Positions 1 to 6,750 of a stretch of DNA of 12,208 nucleotides are shown here, in pieces; position 1 is the stretch's first letter, and every line of letters begins with the position of its first letter. This DNA is from Candidatus Curtissbacteria bacterium RIFCSPHIGHO2_12_FULL_41_17. GTDB taxonomy: Bacteria > Patescibacteriota > Microgenomatia > Curtissbacterales > GWA2-41-24. The notes below the pieces were generated by a model that had not been told where the DNA came from, did no database searches, and saw nothing but the letters and a program-made list of their open reading frames with translations. The stretch lies in the NCBI GenBank assembly GCA_001774945.1, contig MFBL01000055.1, forward strand, positions 1-12,208, in the 5' to 3' direction. Position numbers and translations under genes: made by a program.

Positions 1-45
1 CAGAAATTTTAAAAGTTTATCCCGAATCCTTAATGGATGAGGGAA

Positions 46-73
46 TTAGCAGACAATGTACCACGAGTGCTAA
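46..73 (-). promoter_or_regulatory. CIRCE-like operator (candidate HrcA site)
   Basis: An inverted repeat closely resembles CIRCE, the HrcA repressor site, whose consensus is TTAGCACTC, nine free bases, then GAGTGCTAA. The right half (65-73) matches GAGTGCTAA at all nine positions. The left half (46-54, TTAGCAGAC) matches at seven of nine. The spacer is 10 rather than the canonical 9 bases. The site overlaps a leftward promoter, as expected for a repressor of a gene beyond the left edge. The one-base-longer spacer and two mismatches are the main reasons for doubt. Confidence 0.5.
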
Positions 74-83
74 TTGTTGTCAA
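55..83 (-). promoter_or_regulatory. Leftward sigma70-type promoter overlapping the CIRCE-like site
   Basis: On the minus strand a perfect -35 TTGACA (83-78) is followed after exactly 17 bases by TACATT (60-55), a four-of-six match to TATAAT. Transcription would start near position 48 and leave the window to the left. No start codon is visible in the remaining bases, so the controlled gene lies outside. Overlap with the CIRCE-like repeat suggests a heat-shock gene (hrcA, dnaK, groES or hsp20 type), which is inference. Confidence 0.45.
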
Positions 84-99
84 GAGACCGCAGTATTCT

Positions 100-117
100 C
101 CGTAGAAATCCGACACT
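100..117 (+). repeat. Left terminal inverted repeat of the IS
   Basis: CCGTAGAAATCCGACACT is the reverse complement of the sequence at 1000-1017 at 16 of 18 positions. It lies 14 bases before the transposase start. Confidence 0.7.
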
Positions 118-131
118 CATGAAACTAGAAT

Positions 132-1001
132 ATGGATGTGAATCAATTAACGAAAATATCATTAGCTTGGGAGATGTACGAACAGCATGTCCCCAAAAGC
201 CACATTGCACAAACACTTGATGTACAGAGAGAAACAGTACATATTTGGATCAGTAAAATCACAACGAACCCTGGTGGACTATTGGGCTTCCTCGATGAGT
301 ATTCTCGTGCCAAGAAAGGACCACGACCAAAGCGGCAAGTTGATCCAATACTCAAACGCTGGGTGTGGTCAATTAGGGAACGAGGGATGGACTGCTGCGG
401 ACAGAAGATCCGGTATTTCCTGGAAAAAGAACGTAGTGTAAGCATCTCTGTACCAAAGATATACGAAATCTTAGCTGAGAAGTATGTCATTAAGAGTAAG
501 TGGAAGAAGAATACTAAACGTGGGGCCGTACCTAAGGCATCTCGCGCTCGAGAAGTAATCCAGATGGACAGTGTGGACTTTGGAGAGGTGTTTGCTTTTA
601 CAGCTGTTGATATCTTCTCCCGAGAGGTTGATATTCTGCTTGCTCCGGAGTTGACATCAAACTGGGGAGCAAGGTTTCTGGATCAAGCAATGAACAGACG
701 CTTCGATGGGTTTTCCGATCTCATACAGTCTGACGGTGGACCTGAGTTTAAAGACAAGTTTAAGAAAAAAGTCTACAAGTATACCAACCGCTACAGAATA
801 TCGGCTCCTTACAAGAAGAATGAGCAGTCCTACATTGAATCTTTTAACAGAACTGTTAGGAAAGAATGCCTCGGTTGGGCAAAGTACAGGAAGAAACAGA
901 TTAAAGAGTTAACAGCTGTAGTAAATATTTTCCTAGAAAGATATCATTACCATAGACCGCATATTAGTCTTGGTATGAGACCACCTCTTACAAGAGGTTA
1001 G
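132..1001 (+). CDS. IS3/IS481-like DDE transposase (rve integrase core)
   Basis: Cuts and joins DNA at the ends of its own element. The 289-residue protein opens with a helix-turn-helix (about residues 5-42, including AQTLDVQRETVHIWISK). A second DNA-binding region (about 70-120) with a lysine- and arginine-rich linker follows, and then an rve-type catalytic core. The likely acidic triad is D146 (QMDSVD), D201 (QSDGGPEF) and E236 (YIESFNR). The last two are 34 residues apart, close to the D(35)E spacing of the IS3/IS481 group. The C-terminal HxRPHxSLGxRPP motif is also typical. Everything is in one frame, so no programmed frameshift is needed, unlike most IS3 elements. The gene seems intact and may be active. 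No Shine-Dalgarno sequence precedes the ATG. The exact IS family is uncertain. Confidence 0.85.
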   Translation: MDVNQLTKISLAWEMYEQHVPKSHIAQTLDVQRETVHIWISKITTNPGGLLGFLDEYSRAKKGPRPKRQVDPILKRWVWSIRERGMDCCGQKIRYFLEKERSVSISVPKIYEILAEKYVIKSKWKKNTKRGAVPKASRAREVIQMDSVDFGEVFAFTAVDIFSREVDILLAPELTSNWGARFLDQAMNRRFDGFSDLIQSDGGPEFKDKFKKKVYKYTNRYRISAPYKKNEQSYIESFNRTVRKECLGWAKYRKKQIKELTAVVNIFLERYHYHRPHISLGMRPPLTRG

Positions 1002-1017
1002 TGTCGGATATTTACGG
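1000..1017 (-). repeat. Right terminal inverted repeat of the IS
   Basis: AGTGTCGGATATTTACGG pairs with the left repeat at 100-117, with two mismatches. Its first two bases are the end of the transposase TAG stop codon. Confidence 0.7.
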
Positions 1018-1036
1018 AAACATATCGGAGACGTAT

Positions 1037-1594
1037 CTAAATTTCTTTGTACATGTAAATATGATCGACAAATTGACCTTGACGAAAGACCCCTTTTGGA
1101 AGACGGCCATACTCTACAAAGCCATGTTTTTGGTAAAGCTGTATGGCAATACCGTTGTCCCCGAAAACTCCAAGTGAGATAATTTTTAAACCTGACAAAT
1201 TTTTCTTCGCTTCATTGATCGTTTTTTCTAGAAGCAAACTGCCTATACCTTGACCTCTATAATCTTTGGCGATAGTTAAGCCAAAATCCCCCACGTGTGC
1301 ATCAATTTTGTCTCGAAGCCGAATATCTCCTTTCCCTACTAGCTGATCTTCGACAAAAGCTAAGATATGGATATCTTTCTTCTCTTTTATTCTTAAAAGA
1401 ATTTTCTCTAAATACTCTTTTTCTTCTTCGTGAATTAATTGTTCGCCTTGAAAACGAATAAATGTTTGTTCCGCCGACAGAGTGTTGATGTAACCCAAAA
1501 GGTCATCAAGATCTTCTTCTCGCGGGTAGCGCAAGATCAAATCTTGACTAGTTTTACTTTTCCCCTTATAAATAGCTTTCCCTTTCATGCTCAT
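1037..1594 (-). CDS. GNAT-family N-acetyltransferase
   Basis: Probably transfers an acetyl group from acetyl-CoA to an amine; the substrate cannot be told. The 185-residue protein shows the GNAT acetyl-CoA-binding motif A around residues 102-125, with the pyrophosphate loop RGQGIG (113-118) after a beta-strand (DFGLTIAK). Motif B follows at about 147-166 (NGIAIQLYQKHGFVEYGRLP). Length and order fit RimI/RimL-like or small-molecule acetyltransferases. The start codon lies 3 bases after the lepA stop, in the context TAATGAATGAGCATG, and no Shine-Dalgarno is seen, so translation by reinitiation after lepA is likely. A second in-frame ATG two codons in is an equally possible start. The gene ends about 20 bp from the insertion sequence. 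A role linked to LepA or ribosome modification is only a guess from the pairing. Confidence 0.85.
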   Translation of the reverse strand: MSMKGKAIYKGKSKTSQDLILRYPREEDLDDLLGYINTLSAEQTFIRFQGEQLIHEEEKEYLEKILLRIKEKKDIHILAFVEDQLVGKGDIRLRDKIDAHVGDFGLTIAKDYRGQGIGSLLLEKTINEAKKNLSGLKIISLGVFGDNGIAIQLYQKHGFVEYGRLPKGVFRQGQFVDHIYMYKEI

Positions 1595-1597
1595 TCA

Positions 1598-3343
1598 TTA
1601 TATCTTTAGCACTGCCAAAAATGCCTCTTGCGGAATTTCGACTTGACCAAAGCGTTTCATGCGTTTTTTGCCCTTCTTCTGCTTTTCCAAAAGCTTTGTT
1701 TTGCGGGTGACGTCGCCGCCGTAGAGCTTTTGAGTAACGTCTTTTCTGAAGGCGGGGACGGTCTCTCGAGCTATGATCTTCCCCCCTATTGCTGCTTGAA
1801 TTGGAATAGGGATATTTTGCCTGGGGATAACCTCTTTTAATTTTTCAACCAAGCGTCTTCCGATTCCCTCCGCGCGTTTTCTTGACACGATTTGGGCCAG
1901 CCCTTCGACGGGATCGCGATTGACCAAAATGTCGAGTTTTACTAAATTCGCGTCACGATATTCTGAAACTTCAAAGTCGAATGAGGCATAACCGGAGGTA
2001 ACAGTTTTGAGTTGGTCGTAAAAACCGATTAAAATTTCCAAAAGGGGAATTTTTGCCTCAATTTTTTGGGAAGCGCCGACGTTTTCCAAATTTGTTTGCT
2101 CTCCCCGCTTTTCATAAATCAGCTGCGATATTGCTCCGTAATATTTTTGCGGCGCAAAAATTGTAACAAGCGCGTATGGCTCGCGGACGGATTTTGCGGT
2201 TGGATCGAAATCTGAAGGTTTATTGATAACTCGACCGTCGATTTCGAAGTTGACGGAGGGCGAAGTGACAATGATATCAAGACCGTATTCGCGCTCGAGC
2301 CTTTCCTGTGTGATTTGAGCGTGCAAAAGCCCTAAGAAGCCGACACGCAAACCCTGACCAAGACTTAGAGAAGATTCGCTTGCCCAGCTTAGTGATGAGT
2401 CGTTTAGTCTTAGCCTTTCCAGTGCTTCTTTAAGCTTGGAAAAATCTTTAGTATCTGTAGGGAAAAAAGACAAAAAGATAACCGGTTTTGCCTGACGATA
2501 ACCCGGCAGCGAAACTACAGGTTCATTTGGATGAACAATGGTATCACCGACCTTAACAGAGGATAGATCTTTGAGACTGGTAACTACAAAACCGACCTCT
2601 CCACTTTCCAAATTTTGGACATATTTAGGTGCAGGTGTGAGATAGCCGATTTGCAGAACCGTTGATTTTGTACCGCCAGCAATTAGTAAAATCTCATCAC
2701 CGGCCTTTAGCTTACCGCCAAATAGACGGACGGTGGCAACGACACCTTTGTAAGGATCAAGGGCAGAATCGAAAATGAGGGCTGAGAGTTGAGAGGTGAG
2801 GTCTGAGGGTGAAGGAATCCTTGCAATGATTGCATTGATTAAATTTTCGACCCCTTCACCGGTTTTAGCGGAAACTTTGACAATTTCATTACCTTTAAAC
2901 CCAAGGCCGGTAAGTTCCTTCTCCGTTTCCTTAATTTTCGCTTGCGGGCTATCTATTTTGTTTATTACCGGAATCAGAATAAGATTTGATTCAAGAGCTA
3001 AATGAAAGTTGGCCAAAGTTTGTGCCTGAACACCTTGTGTAGCATCAACGACCAAAACTGCCCCCTCGACAGAAGCTAAGGAACGGGAAACCTCATAAGA
3101 AAAATCTACATGGCCGGGAGTGTCAAGTAAGTTGAAAGTGTAAAGTTGAGAGTTGAAAGTGTAGTTCAGCCTGATTGCCTTAAGTTTAATGGTGATACCG
3201 TGTTCACGTTCCAATTCAAGGCTGTCCAGAAGCTGCTGGCGGTGATCCTTGCCGACAGCACCGCAAATTTCCATAATCCTGTCGGCAAGAGTAGATTTGC
3301 CGTGATCAATATGGGCAATGATGGCAAAATTTCTTATATTCAT
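1598..3343 (-). CDS. lepA: Elongation factor 4 (LepA), ribosomal back-translocase GTPase
   Basis: LepA is a ribosome-binding translational GTPase linked to back-translocation, ribosome assembly and initiation efficiency. All five GTPase motifs are present in the 581-residue protein: P-loop AHIDHGKST (10-18), LepA-type switch I EREHGITIK (45-53), DTPGHVD (74-80), NKID (128-131) and SAKTG (158-162). EF-G-like domains follow, then the LepA-specific C-terminus (GGDVTRKTKLLEKQKKGKKR and EIPQEAFLAVLKI). It is complete and slightly shorter than the usual 595-600 residues. Two surface loops in the GTPase domain (residues 60-72 and 177-188) are encoded by degenerate 7-bp tandem arrays rather than ordinary sequence. 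An extended -10 lies seven bases upstream of the ATG, so a leaderless mRNA is possible. It may also be read through from murJ, 32 bp upstream. Confidence 0.97.
   Translation of the reverse strand: MNIRNFAIIAHIDHGKSTLADRIMEICGAVGKDHRQQLLDSLELEREHGITIKLKAIRLNYTFNSQLYTFNLLDTPGHVDFSYEVSRSLASVEGAVLVVDATQGVQAQTLANFHLALESNLILIPVINKIDSPQAKIKETEKELTGLGFKGNEIVKVSAKTGEGVENLINAIIARIPSPSDLTSQLSALIFDSALDPYKGVVATVRLFGGKLKAGDEILLIAGGTKSTVLQIGYLTPAPKYVQNLESGEVGFVVTSLKDLSSVKVGDTIVHPNEPVVSLPGYRQAKPVIFLSFFPTDTKDFSKLKEALERLRLNDSSLSWASESSLSLGQGLRVGFLGLLHAQITQERLEREYGLDIIVTSPSVNFEIDGRVINKPSDFDPTAKSVREPYALVTIFAPQKYYGAISQLIYEKRGEQTNLENVGASQKIEAKIPLLEILIGFYDQLKTVTSGYASFDFEVSEYRDANLVKLDILVNRDPVEGLAQIVSRKRAEGIGRRLVEKLKEVIPRQNIPIPIQAAIGGKIIARETVPAFRKDVTQKLYGGDVTRKTKLLEKQKKGKKRMKRFGQVEIPQEAFLAVLKI
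2780..2814. repeat. Degenerate heptanucleotide array inside lepA (array B)
   Basis: Five 7-bp units share the form RGNTGAG on the plus strand. The word TGAG recurs at 2776, 2783, 2790, 2797 and 2804, exactly seven bases apart. The array is in the lepA reading frame and encodes residues 177-188 (PSPSDLTSQLSA), a loop between the G domain and domain 2 that varies among LepA proteins. Confidence 0.7.
3130..3164. repeat. Degenerate heptanucleotide array inside lepA (array A)
   Basis: Five 7-bp units alternate between AGTTGAR and AGTGTAR. A 13-bp direct repeat (AGTTGAAAGTGTA at 3130 and 3151) is offset by 21 bases, which is three heptads or seven codons. The protein therefore repeats YTFN in NYTFNSQLYTFNL (residues 60-72), just before the DTPGH motif. 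Confidence 0.75.
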
Positions 3344-3350
3344 TCGGATA

Positions 3351-3359
3351 ATAATACCA
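3351..3359 (-). promoter_or_regulatory. Extended -10 promoter of lepA
   Basis: The minus strand reads TGGTATTAT, an extended -10 (TGnTATAAT-like). Seven bases separate it from the lepA ATG at 3343. The predicted start of transcription falls at or next to the start codon, which suggests a leaderless message. No clear -35 is seen, as is usual for extended -10 promoters. Confidence 0.45.
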
Positions 3360-3369
3360 ATAATTACCT

Positions 3370-3383
3370 ACCCGTTTACGGGT
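3370..3383 (-). other. Small hairpin at the murJ stop codon
   Basis: ACCCG and CGGGT form a 5-bp GC-rich stem with a 4-base loop that includes the murJ TAA stop. There is no following U-run, so it is not a standard intrinsic terminator. It could partly insulate murJ from lepA. Confidence 0.25.
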
Positions 3384-5043
3384 TTGGCTGTTGGGCATCA
3401 ATAGAAGTTGGCGCAGGATTTACGAATTTCGCAGGAAGATGAATCAATTTCTTGAAAAATCTGTAAAAAATAAAGGTCTGCTCAACTTTAAGAAGCCATG
3501 AAAGTAGAAGGTAAACGGTAATTCCAACGCTTGCGGCAATTCCGGTTAAAAGAATAAGCCCAATAGTTCTTGTAGTATCAAAAACCAACTGGTCCAGAAG
3601 TTTCATCGGAATGTAGAGCGAAACGGCCGTTAAAAAACTAATAAATACCATTTTGATGGCCGGTAGAATCAGATTCTTTTTTTCAAAATTAACTTTTCTA
3701 TCAAGAAAATATAAAAGTAAAAGGGCATTAAGAATATTGGCGCTTGAGTACGCAAGAGCTATATAGATGATTGAAAGCTTCAGAACCAAAATAAATATTA
3801 AGCTCATTGAAATATTTAAACCAATAGTTAGAATATTAATCTTCACAGGAGTGAAACTATCGCGAATTGCATGGAATCCGCGAGTCACAAGCAGACTAAC
3901 TGCCTGTGCAGTTATACCAATTGAAAAAGCAATTAAAACTCTGCCGGTTAAGACAGTCGTTTCCCATGGAAACTCGCGTGCACCGAAAACAAGCCTGACA
4001 GCCGGAATTCTTAAAATCGCCAGTATTGCTGCTGCCGGCAGTACCAAAAAGAGAATCTGATGAAAAGACTCCATAAAAATTTTTTTGAACTGGCTGCTTT
4101 TTTGGGAATTAAATTGAATTGAAAGAGAGGGTAATGCCGCTTGGGCTATGGAACCTGCAAAAAGTGAAATAGGCACTAACTGTAAGACTTGGGCGAAATT
4201 AAAAGCGACGATTGAGCCGGCGGCAGCAATTGATGCCAAGGCAATGTTGATGATATCCGAAAGACGAATCAGCCCTAAAGCAACCGATCTTGGCCACATC
4301 AGAACAAAAGTTTCAACAACGTCTTTGCTTTTAAAATCAAGGTGCAGTTTGAATTTAAATCCTAAAGAAAAAGCAAGCGGTACCTGGATAACCAAATGAA
4401 GCAGCGCCCCAAAAATCATGCCGATTGCCGGTGCATAAATTCCAAAGACCGGCACGAGAAAAATTATCGAAATAATAATGCCGATGTTGTAAAAAATGGA
4501 GGCTACGGCCGGTACAATAAATCTTTGAAAAGACTGCAGAATTCCGGTTAAAAATATAGAGATTACAAAAAAAGCCTCTGCAAAAATCATAACCCTCATA
4601 AGTCTGGCAATAAGCGGCTTAGCGAGCGGATCTTTAGCAATAATCCCCGGGGCTATTACCGATGCAATAAATGGAGCAAAAATCGCAATAAATAACGCTG
4701 CGACAATAAAAATAATAATTCCAATCGTAATCATTTCAGAAGAATATTCCCAAGCGCGATTGAGCTTTTCTTTGGACAGATATTTGGAAAAAACGGGTAT
4801 GAAAGCCAAGGCAATTGCACCAAAAATAAAAACTTCAAAAATTGCATCCGGTAAAATTGAGGCTGCTATAAAACTGTCAAGAAGTTTAATGTCATGACCA
4901 AAATAAGAGGCAAGTAATCTGTAACGGACAAGACCCAAAAGTCTTGATATCGCAACAGAGGCGGCAATTACAAACGCGGCAGATAAAATATCCTCCTGCC
5001 TTTTTTTAAAAAAATTGGCGCCATTTTTAAAAATGTAAAACAT
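3376..5043 (-). CDS. murJ: MurJ/MviN-family lipid II flippase
   Basis: Flips the peptidoglycan precursor lipid II from the inner to the outer face of the membrane. The 555-residue protein is almost entirely hydrophobic, with about 14 membrane segments. It begins with the family signature KRQEDILSAAFVIAASVAISRLLGLVR (given here only as residues about 14-40), where R34 and R40 correspond to conserved MurJ arginines. It then has D56 in DSFIAAS and a PDAIFEVFIFGA stretch (65-76). In E. coli that stretch carries an arginine pair and EG; here those positions are hydrophobic or acidic, so the lumenal charge pattern differs. The start is placed at 5043, 54 bp from divergent rpsT. No Shine-Dalgarno is visible; CATAAT lies four bases before the ATG. 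It is the first gene of the leftward murJ-lepA-GNAT block. MurJ is clearly preferred over other MOP exporters. Confidence 0.93.
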   Translation of the reverse strand: MFYIFKNGANFFKKRQEDILSAAFVIAASVAISRLLGLVRYRLLASYFGHDIKLLDSFIAASILPDAIFEVFIFGAIALAFIPVFSKYLSKEKLNRAWEYSSEMITIGIIIFIVAALFIAIFAPFIASVIAPGIIAKDPLAKPLIARLMRVMIFAEAFFVISIFLTGILQSFQRFIVPAVASIFYNIGIIISIIFLVPVFGIYAPAIGMIFGALLHLVIQVPLAFSLGFKFKLHLDFKSKDVVETFVLMWPRSVALGLIRLSDIINIALASIAAAGSIVAFNFAQVLQLVPISLFAGSIAQAALPSLSIQFNSQKSSQFKKIFMESFHQILFLVLPAAAILAILRIPAVRLVFGAREFPWETTVLTGRVLIAFSIGITAQAVSLLVTRGFHAIRDSFTPVKINILTIGLNISMSLIFILVLKLSIIYIALAYSSANILNALLLLYFLDRKVNFEKKNLILPAIKMVFISFLTAVSLYIPMKLLDQLVFDTTRTIGLILLTGIAASVGITVYLLLSWLLKVEQTFIFYRFFKKLIHLPAKFVNPAPTSIDAQQPNP

Positions 5044-5047
5044 TTGA

Positions 5048-5060
5048 ATTATGGTAAAAT
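5048..5060. promoter_or_regulatory. Overlapping divergent -10 elements for rpsT and murJ
   Basis: On the plus strand TGGTAAAAT (5052-5060) is an extended -10 that would give rpsT a leader of about 30 bases. On the minus strand CATAAT (5053-5048) ends four bases before the murJ ATG, and TATTTT (5061-5056) is an alternative. The two promoters would share bases and so could exclude each other. Confidence 0.4.
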
Positions 5061-5097
5061 ATTTCGAAAACCTAGATCGCGGTTTATATTAATAGAT

Positions 5098-5352
5098 ATG
5101 CCAGTTACAAAACAAGCAATCAAAAAAGTCCGCCAAGATCATCGAAAAACTGTCTTTAATCTACGCCTTAAGAAAAGATTTAAGCAAGCAATCTCTGCTT
5201 TTAGGAAAAATCCTTCTGGAAAAGCACTACCTGAACTTTTCAGCGTCTTGGATAAAGCAGCAAAGACGAATGTAATTCACCCAAAAAAAGCTTCACGACT
5301 CAAAGGACGACTATCTAAAATGCTAGTTGGTAAAAAGGTGGGGGTGGGTTGA
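5098..5352 (+). CDS. rpsT: Small ribosomal subunit protein S20
   Basis: S20 binds 16S rRNA early in 30S assembly. The 84-residue, very basic protein (start MPVTKQAIKKVRQDHRKT) fits the helical S20 family in length and pattern, including KKRFKQAISAF, the LDKAAKTNVIHPKKASRLKGRL region and a terminal KK. The ATG at 5098 is preferred because the reading frame upstream to 5044 adds 18 residues (MNYGKIFRKPRSRF and so on) not seen in S20 and overlaps the promoter. A short glycine/valine tail (VGVG) follows the usual end. There is no Shine-Dalgarno sequence. Its TGA stop lies inside the -35 box of the next gene's promoter. It is divergent from murJ. Confidence 0.95.
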   Translation: MPVTKQAIKKVRQDHRKTVFNLRLKKRFKQAISAFRKNPSGKALPELFSVLDKAAKTNVIHPKKASRLKGRLSKMLVGKKVGVG

Positions 5353-5377
5353 CAAGTAGGCTTTCAACTATTACGCT
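5349..5377 (+). promoter_or_regulatory. Sigma70-type promoter of the LPNAG peptide gene
   Basis: A perfect -35 TTGACA (5349-5354) overlaps the rpsT stop codon. After 17 bases comes TACGCT (5372-5377), which keeps the most conserved TA and final T of the -10. The ATGs at 5383 and 5389 are 5 and 11 bases further on, so transcription would begin at or beside the start codon. Confidence 0.5.
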
Positions 5378-5382
5378 AAACT

Positions 5383-5610
5383 ATGATCATGAAACTGGTC
5401 CGTTTTGTAGGATTTTTGCCATCAGCAGCCTCTTTTTTGCTTGCAGGTGGGAACGTTTTTGCCCAAATCGCCACAGAAGAAGCCAAAGGCGGCACTTCTG
5501 GGGCTTTGCCTAATGCCGGCACAACAGAGCTAACTTATCTTCTATTTATTGGTGGAGTGATTCTTTTTGTCTTCGGGACTTTAAAGCTGGTTCTCAGCTA
5601 CCGGGAATAA
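5383..5610 (+). CDS. Small secreted peptide with LPNAG sortase-like tail
   Basis: I do not recognise a named family. The 75-residue product has an N-terminal signal peptide (about residues 1-28, ending AGGNVFAQ) and a short polar segment (IATEEAKGGTSGA). The motif LPNAGT follows, then a hydrophobic segment (YLLFIGGVILFVFGTLKLVL) and a short tail SYRE. This is the layout of an LPxTG-type cell-wall sorting signal, with A in place of T, but almost no mature domain. After cleavage and sorting only about 15-20 residues would remain. It could be a tiny wall-anchored peptide, a sortase decoy or simply a two-pass membrane peptide. It has its own promoter behind rpsT, no Shine-Dalgarno, and ends one base from the convergent LCP gene. 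ATG at 5389 is an equally good start. No sortase gene is in the window. Confidence 0.7.
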   Translation: MIMKLVRFVGFLPSAASFLLAGGNVFAQIATEEAKGGTSGALPNAGTTELTYLLFIGGVILFVFGTLKLVLSYRE

Positions 5611-5611
5611 T

Positions 5612-6745
5612 TCAATTTTCCTCTGTTTTGAAAATTTCCCCTTGAATAAACTCTGCCAAATCATGCCAATTATTGTTTTTGGGTATCAGCACAAACTGAC
5701 CCGCATGATCTTTCGGATCTCCGACCTGCAGAACGCTTTCTGGTCTTTCTGAATCCAGTACTACTCTTCTAATTTTTACAGGGTCAATCTTTGGGGCTAG
5801 TTTTGCAAAATGAGGAATTTCATCATTTGTGATATCAGTATCAATAGAGTCGCCAAAAGTCTTGGCAAGGTCGATTATTCTATTGGGACTTGTGAAAGTT
5901 TCGGTTGATAATACATTCTGGCGAAATGCAAGGATTACTTTCTGTTGACGAGCGCTTCTGGCAAAATCTGACCCCTGCCCGTTTGTGCCATGACGGCTTC
6001 TGACAAATTTTAGGGCAGTTGCTCCATCTATATGGGCGGGGCCTTTTTTAAAGGATATTGTTTCATAGCGGCAAACAAACGGGTCGTTTTCCTCAGTTAA
6101 AAGTGTGGCTTCGCCGGTTGCATCTTTAAAATAGATTTTCCCAATACCGTTTTCGTCTTTTGTTTCTATCTCGATACCGCAAGAATCATCCTCTTTACCG
6201 GCAATCGGGTATTTTTCGTCAACAAAGGCTGTTTCGACATCAAGATCAATGCCGCCTACAAGATCAATAGCTTTGGTAAAACCACCAAAGTCCAGCCTGA
6301 ACGCGTAATGAATCGGTAAATCAAAAAGCTCGCGAACTGTTTTTTTAGCAAGCGCCAGGCCCTCTCCGTTTTTTTCTTGGCCAAAAGCATAAGCGGCATT
6401 AATTTTGGCAGATAATGACGGCGTCCAGAGATCCCGGGGAATAGAAATAAGGACGACATCGCCACGGTCTTTCTCAATCGAGGCCAAAATCATCGTGTCC
6501 GAAAGATCCGGTCCTTCATGGCCAGAACCGCCTGTCCCTAAAAGCAAAACGTTAACTTGCCCGCGGTCGCTTTCAAGACCGGTGTCTGTAATTAATTTGA
6601 CGACGGTTGTCGGACCTCTAAAGACAAGTTTTTCCCAATTGAGAAATTTAATTAGGACAAAAGTTAAAAATAATAAAATGGCAGTTAAAAAAATAATTTT
6701 CCCAAAAGACCTTGATCTTTTGGGACTTACTGTAATATCACGCAT
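5612..6745 (-). CDS. LytR-CpsA-Psr (LCP) family wall-polymer transferase
   Basis: LCP enzymes transfer anionic or glycan polymers from lipid carriers to peptidoglycan outside the cell. The 377-residue protein has a basic N-terminus, one membrane anchor (about residues 16-36) and an extracellular LCP domain. Visible motifs are NVLLLGTGGSGHEGPDLSDT (65-84, acidic D80 and D83), the ISIPRDLW motif (R104, D105), KINAAYAFG, LDFGGFTKAIDLVGGIDLDV (151-170) and KFVRSRHGTNGQGSDFARSA (246-265), which carries the conserved arginines. An insert of about 50 residues (170-225) with two cysteines (C189, C225) lengthens the domain and might form a disulfide, which is inference. It is the last gene of the trxA-tpiA-LCP operon, starting 5 bp after the tpiA stop without a Shine-Dalgarno. 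It converges on the LPNAG peptide gene. Confidence 0.92.
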   Translation of the reverse strand: MRDITVSPKRSRSFGKIIFLTAILLFLTFVLIKFLNWEKLVFRGPTTVVKLITDTGLESDRGQVNVLLLGTGGSGHEGPDLSDTMILASIEKDRGDVVLISIPRDLWTPSLSAKINAAYAFGQEKNGEGLALAKKTVRELFDLPIHYAFRLDFGGFTKAIDLVGGIDLDVETAFVDEKYPIAGKEDDSCGIEIETKDENGIGKIYFKDATGEATLLTEENDPFVCRYETISFKKGPAHIDGATALKFVRSRHGTNGQGSDFARSARQQKVILAFRQNVLSTETFTSPNRIIDLAKTFGDSIDTDITNDEIPHFAKLAPKIDPVKIRRVVLDSERPESVLQVGDPKDHAGQFVLIPKNNNWHDLAEFIQGEIFKTEEN

Positions 6746-6750
6746 GATTT

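Larger units (their letters stand above)
100..1017 (+). mobile_element. Insertion sequence with one DDE transposase gene
   Basis: A single transposase gene is bounded by imperfect terminal inverted repeats of 18 bp (100-117 and 1000-1017, 16 of 18 matching). The right repeat overlaps the transposase stop codon, so the element is very compact at about 0.92 kb. No convincing target-site duplication is visible, so the exact outer ends may differ by a few bases. It sits between a leftward promoter and the 3' end of the GNAT gene and appears to interrupt neither. Confidence 0.75.

Noticed and set aside
3..122. An open frame of 39 codons running into the left end of the insertion sequence, possibly an interrupted gene
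   Set aside because: It overlaps the CIRCE-like site and a leftward promoter, resembles no protein I know, and the right flank does not continue it.
90..1030. Target-site duplication of the insertion sequence
   Set aside because: No direct repeat of more than three or four bases could be found at matching positions outside the inverted repeats.
5044..5097. N-terminal extension of rpsT from an upstream ATG
   Set aside because: The extra 18 residues are not S20-like and the segment holds the promoter; ATG at 5098 gives the normal S20 start.
5614..5636. Bidirectional terminator between the LPNAG peptide and LCP genes
   Set aside because: AATTTTC/GAAAATT can pair over a 9-base loop, but the stem has almost no GC and no U-run follows on either strand.
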